The translations under genes and the position numbers were made by a program. 19,694 bases of DNA from Soonwooa sp. (GTDB lineage Bacteria; Bacteroidota; Bacteroidia; Flavobacteriales; Weeksellaceae), in contig NZ_JASLDS010000027.1 in assembly GCF_030151385.1 (NCBI RefSeq), positions 1 through 19,694 on the forward strand, written 5' to 3'. Numbering within the stretch: the stretch's first letter is position 1; every line of letters starts with the position of its first letter. This document shows, in pieces, positions 14,394 to 19,694 of the stretch. Under the pieces are notes generated by a model. That model worked only from the letters and a program-made list of their open reading frames with translations, was not told where the DNA came from and did no database searches.

Positions 14394-15461
14394 ATGAAAA
14401 TTAGAAATCTATTTGCGAGTGTATTCGCAGCAAGTTTGTTGTTTATGACAGCATGTAAAGATGATAACAATGAAGCTATCGTGTCAAAAGGTGCTTATGA
14501 AGGCGGAATTCTTGTAAGTGTTGAAGGTGGTTTTAATAAAAATCAAGCAGAAGTGTCATACATTACATCTGATTTGGCTTCAATGAGCGAAAATATTTTT
14601 GCAGCAAACAATAATAAGCAAGTGCTTGGAGATGTTTTACAGACAATTGGTTTTAAAGATGATAAAGCTTATTTGGTTGTTAATAATTCTAATAAGGTTG
14701 AGGTTGTTAATCGTTATTCTTTCCAAAAATTGACAACTTTCCAAGTTGAGCAGCCAAGAGCGATTGCTTTTAACGGAAACAATACATATATCACGACTAA
14801 TGACTTCTTCGGGAAATATGCTCTTAATGTTTTCAATGCGGCAACTAATGCATCAGTTAAAACAATTTCTTTTGACAGATATGCAGAAAAAGTAGTTAGC
14901 GTTGGTAACTATGTTGTTGTACAAACAGATGGTTCAACTTATGAAATGACGCCACCTTACGGAGAGATTCCATCAGGTCATACGATTACTACAGTTAACG
15001 CAGGGACTAACGCAATTGAAAAAACGATTACGCTTACTGATGATGGTATCATTAGAGATATGATTTCTGCAAATGGTTATGCTTATGTGCTTTCTTCTGG
15101 TAAAACAGATTCTTACATTTATGAAATCGATGCAGCTACAGGAAGTTTTAAAAGTTCAAAACTAACAGGTGTTGCTAATGCAGATAATTTGAGATTTGCA
15201 GGAGGAAATCTATACTTTATGGATGGTTCTCGTGGTGTTTATACTAAAGCAACCGCTAGTACTGCGGCGCCAACTAAGATGTTCACTTATCCTGCTACGA
15301 CAGATCTTTATCCTTATGCTTTTGATGTTATTGATGGTAAAATCTATATTGCAGATGTTAACTTTAACTCTTCAAGTAAAGTTATGGTTTATTCCATGAC
15401 GGGAAGTTTGTTAAAGTCGTTCAATATGGGGAATGGTGTTAACGGCTTCTACAAAAACTAA
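14394..15461 (+). CDS. Surface lipoprotein, YncE/DUF5074-like beta-propeller, BtuG-like
   Basis: A 355-residue lipoprotein. The signal helix ends in the lipobox FMTAC, with lipidated Cys21. The next residues, KDDNNE, fit the Bacteroidota lipoprotein export signal (Lys plus two acidic residues just after Cys), which predicts display on the cell surface. The mature part shows repeated four-stranded blade units ('KAYLVVNNSNKVEVVNRYSF', 'NTYITTNDFFGKYALNVFNA', 'YAYVLSSGKTDSYIYEIDAA', 'KIYIADVNFNSSSKVMVYSM'), typical of YncE-like or DUF5074 beta-propellers. In Bacteroides such a protein, BtuG, caps BtuB and captures cobalamin with high affinity. The position here, 11 bases after a BtuB-like receptor under a B12 riboswitch, supports the same role. 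The ligand itself is inferred. Confidence 0.84.
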   Translation: MKIRNLFASVFAASLLFMTACKDDNNEAIVSKGAYEGGILVSVEGGFNKNQAEVSYITSDLASMSENIFAANNNKQVLGDVLQTIGFKDDKAYLVVNNSNKVEVVNRYSFQKLTTFQVEQPRAIAFNGNNTYITTNDFFGKYALNVFNAATNASVKTISFDRYAEKVVSVGNYVVVQTDGSTYEMTPPYGEIPSGHTITTVNAGTNAIEKTITLTDDGIIRDMISANGYAYVLSSGKTDSYIYEIDAATGSFKSSKLTGVANADNLRFAGGNLYFMDGSRGVYTKATASTAAPTKMFTYPATTDLYPYAFDVIDGKIYIADVNFNSSSKVMVYSMTGSLLKSFNMGNGVNGFYKN

Positions 15462-15481
15462 TTAAACATTTTCTTAAATAC

Positions 15482-15514
15482 AAAACGGCATTTTTAAAAT
15501 TTGCCGTTTTTTTT
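15482..15514 (+). terminator. Rho-independent terminator of the B12 uptake operon
   Basis: A perfect 9-bp stem AAAACGGCA (15482-15490) / TGCCGTTTT (15502-15510) is followed by further T's. It lies 20 bases after the lipoprotein stop. Confidence 0.88.
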
Positions 15515-15572
15515 GTTTTAAATTTTTTTTGAAGCACGAATTTTGAATGTCGATTAAGCGATAAATTTGGAG

Positions 15573-15580
15573 TATTTTTG
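15573..15580 (+). promoter_or_regulatory. -7 promoter box of the NADH dehydrogenase-trmD operon
   Basis: TATTTTTG matches TAnnTTTG and lies 16 bases before the ATG at 15597, giving a leader of only about 10 bases. A -33 TTG at the usual spacing is not evident. Confidence 0.55.
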
Positions 15581-15596
15581 TATAAATTTTTAAACG

Positions 15597-16859
15597 ATGA
15601 TTAGGGAGAAAATTGTAATAGTAGGAGGTGGCTTCGCTGGATTGCAACTTGCAAAACAACTGAATGCCGATAACAACAAGAAAGTGATCTTGATTGATAA
15701 GGTTAACCATCACATGTTTCAACCTTTGTTTTATCAGGTCGCAAGTGGGAGGATTGAACCTTCTAATATTTCGTTTCCTTTCCGTAAAATTTTTCAGCGT
15801 TCTAGAAATATCCAATTCCGAATGACCGAGGTTCAACATATTGAAACTTCGGAGAATCGCGTGATTTGTCAGGAAGGTACTTTTTCTTATGACAAATTAA
15901 TTATTGCTACAGGTTGCAAAACTAACTTTTTCGGAAATGCCAAAATGGAGAATTTGACCTATGGTATGAAGAATACGCAGGAAGCCATCAGTATCCGTAA
16001 TCATGTGTTGATGACTTTTGAAAAGTTAATAATCGAAAAGTCCAGAAGTGATGACGGAAACTGGAATATCGTTATCGTTGGAAGTGGTGCAACTGGTGTA
16101 GAGTTGGCTGGTGCTTTTGCCGAGATGAAAAACGAAATTCTTCCGAGAGATTATCCTCATATGAGTTTTGAGCATCTTAAAATTATTTTGATAAGCTCGG
16201 GAGAAAAACCACTAGAAGCAATGAGCACTGAGTCTCAGGATAAAGCTGAGGAGTACCTCATTAATCTTGGTGTTACTTTTATGAAGAGCGAACGTGTAAC
16301 CGATTACGATGGCGAAACGGTTTTCATGCAAAGTGGTAAGGTTATTCCTTGTAAAAATGTCATTTGGGCAGCTGGTGTAACGGGGAACGTTATTGGTGAT
16401 TTTGATAAAGAAAATTTAGTTAGAAATCGTTACAAAGTCGATCGTTACAATCGTGTTATTGGTTTTGATAATATTTTTGCAATTGGCGATATCGCCTATA
16501 TGGAAACGCCAAAATATCCGCAAGGACATCCTCAATTGGCAAATGTTGCGATTAACCAAGGCAAAAATCTTGGACGAAATCTTCGCAAATCATCAACCAG
16601 CGATTGGAAAGAATTCGAATATGTGGATAGAGGTTCGATGGCTACAATTGGTAAACACCGCGCTGTTGTTGATTTGCCAAAATTAAAATTTCAAGGTTTT
16701 CTTGCTTGGTATTTCTGGATGTTTCTACATTTGATGCTTATTTTAAGTGTCCGAAACAAGTTGGCGATTTTCTTCAATTGGATGTGGAGCTACTTTAACA
16801 AAGATTCGTCACTTCGTTTGATAATTGTTTCTTCCAAGAAAAATAATACAGAACAATAA
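15597..16859 (+). CDS. ndh: Type II NADH dehydrogenase (NDH-2)
   Basis: A single-subunit, non-proton-pumping NADH:quinone oxidoreductase at the inner face of the inner membrane, which passes electrons from NADH through FAD to menaquinone. The 420-residue product has the FAD-binding motif IVIVGGGFAGLQLA at 6-19 and the family block NHHMFQPLFYQVASG at 37-51. It also has the NADH-binding motif IVIVGSGATGVELAGAFAEM at 158-177, the second FAD contact FAIGDIA at 294-300, and YVDRGSMATIGKHRAVVDL at 342-360. A C-terminal hydrophobic, Trp-rich segment (367-400, AWYFWMFLHLMLIL ... FFNWMWSYF) anchors it to the membrane. The stop is one base before the trmD ATG, so the two are probably translationally linked. 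Confidence 0.92.
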   Translation: MIREKIVIVGGGFAGLQLAKQLNADNNKKVILIDKVNHHMFQPLFYQVASGRIEPSNISFPFRKIFQRSRNIQFRMTEVQHIETSENRVICQEGTFSYDKLIIATGCKTNFFGNAKMENLTYGMKNTQEAISIRNHVLMTFEKLIIEKSRSDDGNWNIVIVGSGATGVELAGAFAEMKNEILPRDYPHMSFEHLKIILISSGEKPLEAMSTESQDKAEEYLINLGVTFMKSERVTDYDGETVFMQSGKVIPCKNVIWAAGVTGNVIGDFDKENLVRNRYKVDRYNRVIGFDNIFAIGDIAYMETPKYPQGHPQLANVAINQGKNLGRNLRKSSTSDWKEFEYVDRGSMATIGKHRAVVDLPKLKFQGFLAWYFWMFLHLMLILSVRNKLAIFFNWMWSYFNKDSSLRLIIVSSKKNNTEQ

Positions 16860-16860
16860 T

Positions 16861-17541
16861 ATGAGAATAGATATAATAAGTGTTTTACCAGATTTAATGC
16901 GCAGTCCTTTTGAAACTTCAATTTTGAAACGCGCTGTGGAAAAAGGTTTGGCAGAAGTTCACTTTCATAATGTTAGGGATTTTGCAACCAACAAACATCG
17001 CCAGATTGATGATGCGCCTTATGGCGGCGGTGCAGGAATGGTAATGATGGTTGAGCCTTTGGATTTATGTATTTCTAAATTAAAGTCAGAGCGTCACTAT
17101 GACGAAATAATCTATATGACACCTGATGGCGAAACGCTTAATCAAAGAATTGCCAATAAGCTTTCGACTGTTGAGAATTTAATTTTTCTGTGTGGGCATT
17201 ACAAGGGTATTGACCAACGTGTTCGTGATTTGCATATAACAAAAGAGATTTCAATTGGTGATTATGTTTTGACGGGCGGCGAATTAGCAGCTTGCGTTTT
17301 GGCGGATTCTATCATTAGATTGTTACCAGGTGTTCTTAATGACGAGCAAAGCGCTTTGACAGATAGCTTCCAAGATGATCTGTTATCTTATCCAATCTAT
17401 ACGCGTCCTGATGTTTATAAAGGACTTGAAGTGCCAAAAGTTTTGCTAAGTGGAAACTTCCAGGCGATTGAAGATTGGCAGCACGATGAGGCTGTGAGGA
17501 TTACTTCGGAACGTCGTCCAGATTTATTTGAAAAAAAATGA
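16861..17541 (+). CDS. trmD: tRNA (guanine-N1-)-methyltransferase TrmD
   Basis: TrmD methylates G37 at N1 next to the anticodon, using S-adenosylmethionine, and prevents +1 frameshifting. The 226-residue product has the SPOUT trefoil-knot signatures DDAPYGGGAGMVMM at 50-63, FLCGHYKGIDQRV at 109-121 and SIGDYVLTGGELAACV at 131-146. The catalytic Asp168 lies in SALTDSFQDD. I chose the ATG at 16861 (MRIDIISVLP), the family start. The frame stays open upstream to 16825 inside ndh, but that extension is not conserved sequence. It follows ndh by one base. In many bacteria trmD sits with rpsP, rimM and rplS, none of which is here. Confidence 0.95.
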   Translation: MRIDIISVLPDLMRSPFETSILKRAVEKGLAEVHFHNVRDFATNKHRQIDDAPYGGGAGMVMMVEPLDLCISKLKSERHYDEIIYMTPDGETLNQRIANKLSTVENLIFLCGHYKGIDQRVRDLHITKEISIGDYVLTGGELAACVLADSIIRLLPGVLNDEQSALTDSFQDDLLSYPIYTRPDVYKGLEVPKVLLSGNFQAIEDWQHDEAVRITSERRPDLFEKK

Positions 17542-17889
17542 AATTTTTAATTTAATAATAAACTTACTGATTAATTGTATTTAATTGATGTGAAATTAGT
17601 ATTTATTTTATGTTAAATTATTAATTAGTGTGTTTGTATTTTTAATTATTTGTATATTTGAAGAAGATTTAATTAATAATATTTAATTATTTTAAATTTT
17701 ATCATAAATTATGTTGAGTTATTTTTTTAAAGTAACTCACTTTTTTTTCGTAAAAATTTTGCGCATTTTCTTGTTTTAATGTTTGAAATTAATATTCGAA
17801 AAATATGATTTTTGTTATAAAAGTATAGATAATTGATTAATATAGATTAATTTCGTACAGTTTCAACCGTTTTGTAAAAATTAATAACA
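17542..17889. other. 348-bp AT-rich gene-free region
   Basis: No convincing ORF lies here. The sequence is extremely AT-rich, with many TTAAT/ATTAAT runs. It contains a terminator hairpin at 17715-17748. A consensus -7 box, TATATTTG, is at 17653-17660, but with a poorly spaced TTG (17634-17636, 16 bases away). A one-mismatch box, TAATTTCG (17848-17855), could drive the Lrp gene at 17890. The last ~140 bases, after the hairpin, are probably the Lrp promoter and leader. Confidence 0.6.
17715..17748 (+). terminator. Rho-independent terminator in the trmD-lrp gap
   Basis: TGAGTTA (17715-17721) pairs with TAACTCA (17733-17739) around an 11-base loop, followed by eight T's from 17741. It lies 174 bases after the trmD stop, unusually far. 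It may therefore end either a long trmD 3' UTR or a separate short RNA. Confidence 0.7.
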
Positions 17890-18360
17890 ATGAAAAGTGC
17901 TACACACTATGGCTATCAACTCGACAGTGTTGATAAGGAGATCATCTACATGCTAATGGATAATGCTAAAACATCCTTAGCGCAGATCTCAAAAAATGTT
18001 GGTATCTCTACCACTGCGGTACATCAGCGTATCAAAAAACTAGAACAAGCTGGTGTTATCGAAAATTCAATTTCTTTCCTTAATCCTCGTAAAGTTGGCT
18101 ACAAAGTCGTTTCGTACATTGGCGTTTACTTAGAAAAGCCAAGTCATTACAAGGATGCTGTGGATGCGTTCAAACAGATTAACGAAATCATCGAGGCGCA
18201 TTACACAACAGGGAATTACACAGTTTTCTTAAAAGTGCTTTGCCGAGACAATGATCATCTTATGGATATCATTAATCAAATCCAAAGCCTGAAAGGAGTG
18301 ACGAGAACTGAAACTTTTATTTCTTTGGAGCAAAGTATCAACCGCCAACTTAAAGTCTAG
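17890..18360 (+). CDS. Lrp/AsnC family transcriptional regulator
   Basis: A 156-residue regulator. An N-terminal winged helix-turn-helix covers about residues 12-60 (LDSVDKEIIYMLMDNAKTSLAQISKNVGISTTAVHQRIKKLEQAGVI pattern, with recognition helix STTAVHQRIKKLE). The C-terminal ligand-binding/oligomerisation (RAM) domain covers about 72-150 (KVVSYIGVYLE, AHYTTGNYTVFLKVLCRD, LKGVTRTETFISLEQSI). The family senses amino acids or related metabolites. The ligand and targets here are unknown. Its own terminator separates it from deoC, so it is monocistronic and its position does not show that it controls deoC. Confidence 0.93.
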   Translation: MKSATHYGYQLDSVDKEIIYMLMDNAKTSLAQISKNVGISTTAVHQRIKKLEQAGVIENSISFLNPRKVGYKVVSYIGVYLEKPSHYKDAVDAFKQINEIIEAHYTTGNYTVFLKVLCRDNDHLMDIINQIQSLKGVTRTETFISLEQSINRQLKV

Positions 18361-18382
18361 TTTAAGATTTATAAGAGTTAAG

Positions 18383-18408
18383 GAGCGCACAAGTGGCGCT
18401 CTTTTTTT
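18383..18408 (+). terminator. Rho-independent terminator of the Lrp gene
   Basis: GAGCGC (18383-18388) pairs with GCGCTC (18396-18401), followed by seven T's, 22 bases after the Lrp stop. The last T is also the first base of the -7 box for deoC. Confidence 0.87.
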
Positions 18409-18415
18409 ACCTTTG
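18408..18415 (+). promoter_or_regulatory. -7 promoter box of deoC
   Basis: TACCTTTG fits TAnnTTTG exactly and lies 20 bases before the deoC ATG, for a leader of about 14 bases. It starts on the final T of the preceding terminator. The region where a -33 element should be is the terminator stem, and no TTG is present. Confidence 0.6.
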
Positions 18416-18435
18416 TACTTTAATAATTTACAATT

Positions 18436-19179
18436 ATGAATGTTAAAAAATATTTAGATTCAACATATCTTAAAACGCCTGCTCAGTCGGGTTTAACAGA
18501 AGATGAAACGATTAAAATCGTTAAAGAATTAACCGACGAGGCAATCGAAAATCAACTTTTCGCAGTGATGATTCGTCCCGATTATGTTTCAGAAATCAGA
18601 CATTATATTAATAGTAAAAATGCAAATGTTGTTTTGGGAACTGTCATTGGTTTCCACGAAGGAACGGCTTCTATTGATGCTAAATTATTGGAAGCAGAGA
18701 AAGCGATAAAGGATGGTGCTGACGAGTTAGATTTTGTTATCAATTATGAAGCTTTCAAAAAAGATGAAATAGACTTGGTAAAAGAAGAATTTGTTAAGTG
18801 TACCAAACTTGCTTTAGAGAAGGGAAAAGTTGCAAAATGGATTATTGAAATCGCTGCTTTAACCGATGAGCAAATTGCAGATATTACTGCAAAAATTTGG
18901 ACTTGGTCGCTAGAAAATTTTTCCGAGGCAGATTTTAAAAATATCTTTGTTAAATCGTCAACAGGTTTTTATCAAACTGAAGGTGGCAAACCAAATGGAG
19001 CAACTTTTGAAGGGATTAAAATTATGTTAGATAATGCTGGAAAACTTTCAGTAAAAGCTGCAGGTGGTGTTAGATCACACGATGATGCTGTTAAGATGAT
19101 TAATCTTGGTGTTAAAAGAATCGGAACATCCTCAGCTTTGGCTTTAACAAGAAACGAAACCAGCGAAGGTGGTTATTAA
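18436..19179 (+). CDS. deoC: Deoxyribose-phosphate aldolase
   Basis: DeoC cleaves 2-deoxyribose-5-phosphate to glyceraldehyde-3-phosphate and acetaldehyde in deoxynucleoside catabolism. The 247-residue TIM-barrel protein has the Schiff-base Lys173 in FVKSSTGF, the second conserved Lys207 in VKAAGGVRS, and Asp99 in DELDFVINY. The block that is usually GFPxG reads VIGFHEGTASI (70-80). I believe this His variant is usual in Bacteroidota DeoC, so it is not read as damage. It has its own promoter and ends before a bidirectional terminator. No other deoxynucleoside catabolic gene (deoA, deoB, cdd) is nearby. Confidence 0.93.
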   Translation: MNVKKYLDSTYLKTPAQSGLTEDETIKIVKELTDEAIENQLFAVMIRPDYVSEIRHYINSKNANVVLGTVIGFHEGTASIDAKLLEAEKAIKDGADELDFVINYEAFKKDEIDLVKEEFVKCTKLALEKGKVAKWIIEIAALTDEQIADITAKIWTWSLENFSEADFKNIFVKSSTGFYQTEGGKPNGATFEGIKIMLDNAGKLSVKAAGGVRSHDDAVKMINLGVKRIGTSSALALTRNETSEGGY

Positions 19180-19207
19180 AAAGAGCAATCAAAGATTTTA
19201 CACATAA

Positions 19208-19235
19208 AAAAACCTCAACAATTGTTGAGGTTTTT
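19208..19235. terminator. Bidirectional terminator between deoC and the CTD protein gene
   Basis: A 28-bp perfect palindrome (A-tract, ACCTCAACAATTGTTGAGGT, T-tract) lies 28 bases after the deoC stop and 19 bases beyond the end of the minus-strand gene. T-runs exist in both directions. Confidence 0.9.
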
Positions 19236-19254
19236 ATGTTATGTAGAGTTTCAA

Positions 19255-19617
19255 TTATTGTTTAATAATTTGAGTAACTCTTTGTGTGTTGTCATCTAAT
19301 AAATAACGCATTAGATATTTACCAGGACGAAGTTTGTCTAGTCTAATTTCTGCAGCATTCATATTAACGCTATATTCCAAAACTTGTACACCAAGAATTG
19401 AATAGAAAGTCACAGATTTTATTTTAGCATCATTATCTTTTGCTTTGATAACAATAAAATCCTTAGTTGGGTTAGGGTACGCCACCAAAACACCATCGTC
19501 ACTCTTAGCAATTGCAGAGTTAACGTTATAATTAGCTTTGCTAACTTGTGCACTAATCTTAGTAGAAAATGCAAAGGAAAAGCCGATAAACAATATAAAT
19601 AGTAAAAATTTCTTCAT
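19255..19617 (-). CDS. Small secreted protein with T9SS type A C-terminal sorting domain
   Basis: A 120-residue protein. It has a signal peptide (MKKFLLFILFIGFSFAFSTKISA, cleavage expected after Ala23), a linker of about 20 residues, then a complete type A sorting domain (Por_Secre_tail type) from about residue 44 to the end. The domain motifs are AYPNPTKDFIVIK (46-58), SVTFYSILGVQVLE (68-81), IRLDKLRPGKYLMRYL (91-106) and a final VTQIIKQ. Such domains direct proteins through T9SS for surface attachment or release. There is no recognisable cargo domain, so the mature N-terminal part is only about 20 residues. The gene is intact, with a good promoter and terminator, so it is not a decayed fragment. 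Function unknown. Confidence 0.88.
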   Translation of the reverse strand: MKKFLLFILFIGFSFAFSTKISAQVSKANYNVNSAIAKSDDGVLVAYPNPTKDFIVIKAKDNDAKIKSVTFYSILGVQVLEYSVNMNAAEIRLDKLRPGKYLMRYLLDDNTQRVTQIIKQ

Positions 19618-19646
19618 TTAAATAAACTTTTTTGAAAGTCTAAACA

Positions 19647-19677
19647 CAAATGTATTTAATTCATTTCAATTATACAA
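19647..19677 (-). promoter_or_regulatory. Promoter of the CTD protein gene
   Basis: On the minus strand TACATTTG (19647-19654) matches TAnnTTTG, and a TTG (19675-19677) sits 20 bases upstream. The predicted start is about 22 bases before the ATG at 19617. It is one of the best-formed promoters in the window. Confidence 0.72.
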
Positions 19678-19694
19678 TAATTATTCCACAATTG

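Noticed and set aside
15474..15839. 121-residue minus-strand ORF across the terminator and the start of ndh
   Set aside because: It begins inside conserved ndh sequence and runs through a terminator. Its composition is that of a shadow frame.
16825..16860. Upstream extension of trmD by 12 residues
   Set aside because: The extension overlaps the ndh C-terminus, whereas the ATG at 16861 gives exactly the conserved TrmD start.
18640..18680. GFHEG in place of GFPxG in DeoC as a possible defect
   Set aside because: The catalytic Lys173, Lys207 and Asp99 are intact, and this variant appears usual for the lineage.
1..19694. Defence islands, CRISPR arrays, prophage or transposon genes, tRNA genes
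   Set aside because: I looked for transposase, integrase, nuclease/helicase and toxin-antitoxin signatures, regular repeats and tRNA-like TTCRANY/acceptor patterns. I found none. PglZ occurs in phage defence (BREX), but here it is fused to a receiver domain, which identifies PorX.

Overview
The window looks like a chromosomal segment of a Flavobacteriia member, most likely in the Weeksellaceae/Chryseobacterium group. The DNA is AT-rich. Leaders are A-rich and lack Shine-Dalgarno sites, and many genes are preceded by the Bacteroidota -7 box TAnnTTTG, several with a TTG about 20 bases further upstream. Lineage-specific genes are present: gldM, gldN, porX, a type IX secretion (T9SS) sorting-domain protein, and a lipoprotein with a surface-export signal. 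No tRNA, rRNA, insertion sequence, CRISPR array or prophage was recognised. Most of the window is ordinary, well-ordered core genome.

Layout. 1-2.8 kb: gldM and gldN, the downstream end of the T9SS/gliding core operon (gldK and gldL would lie to the left), closed by a strong terminator. 2.8-5.2 kb: an FAD-dependent oxidoreductase that starts 4 bases after that terminator's T-run, a convergent LURP-one/scramblase-like gene, and a two-helix membrane protein with a helical repeat region. 5.2-7.2 kb, minus strand: a likely xth-TRIC channel operon and a small lipoprotein. 7.4-11.2 kb, minus strand: porX (T9SS response regulator with a PglZ domain), an RNase E/G, a 30-residue Lys/Arg-rich protein (ribosomal-protein-like) and an HU-family protein. 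11.2-12.3 kb: mutY, divergent from HU, with an apparent TTG start. 12.35-15.5 kb: a vitamin B12 uptake operon made of a cobalamin riboswitch, a BtuB-like TonB-dependent receptor and a predicted beta-propeller surface lipoprotein (BtuG-like). 15.6-17.5 kb: a type II NADH dehydrogenase and trmD, separated by one base. 17.5-17.9 kb: a 348-bp AT-rich gap with a terminator hairpin. 17.9-19.2 kb: an Lrp/AsnC regulator and deoC. 19.25-19.6 kb: a minimal secreted protein that is little more than a signal peptide plus a T9SS type A sorting domain.

How the genes connect. Four genes bear on T9SS: gldM and gldN (machine), porX (regulator) and the small CTD protein (likely client). The B12 operon is a complete outer-membrane uptake unit under riboswitch control, with no inner-membrane ABC transporter beside it. 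The HU / small basic protein / RNase group concerns nucleoid, ribosome and RNA metabolism. I found no clearly undescribed multi-gene system. The most useful leads are the tiny basic protein, the riboswitch-controlled BtuB/BtuG-like pair, the minimal CTD protein, the tight terminator/start arrangements and the unexplained AT-rich gap.
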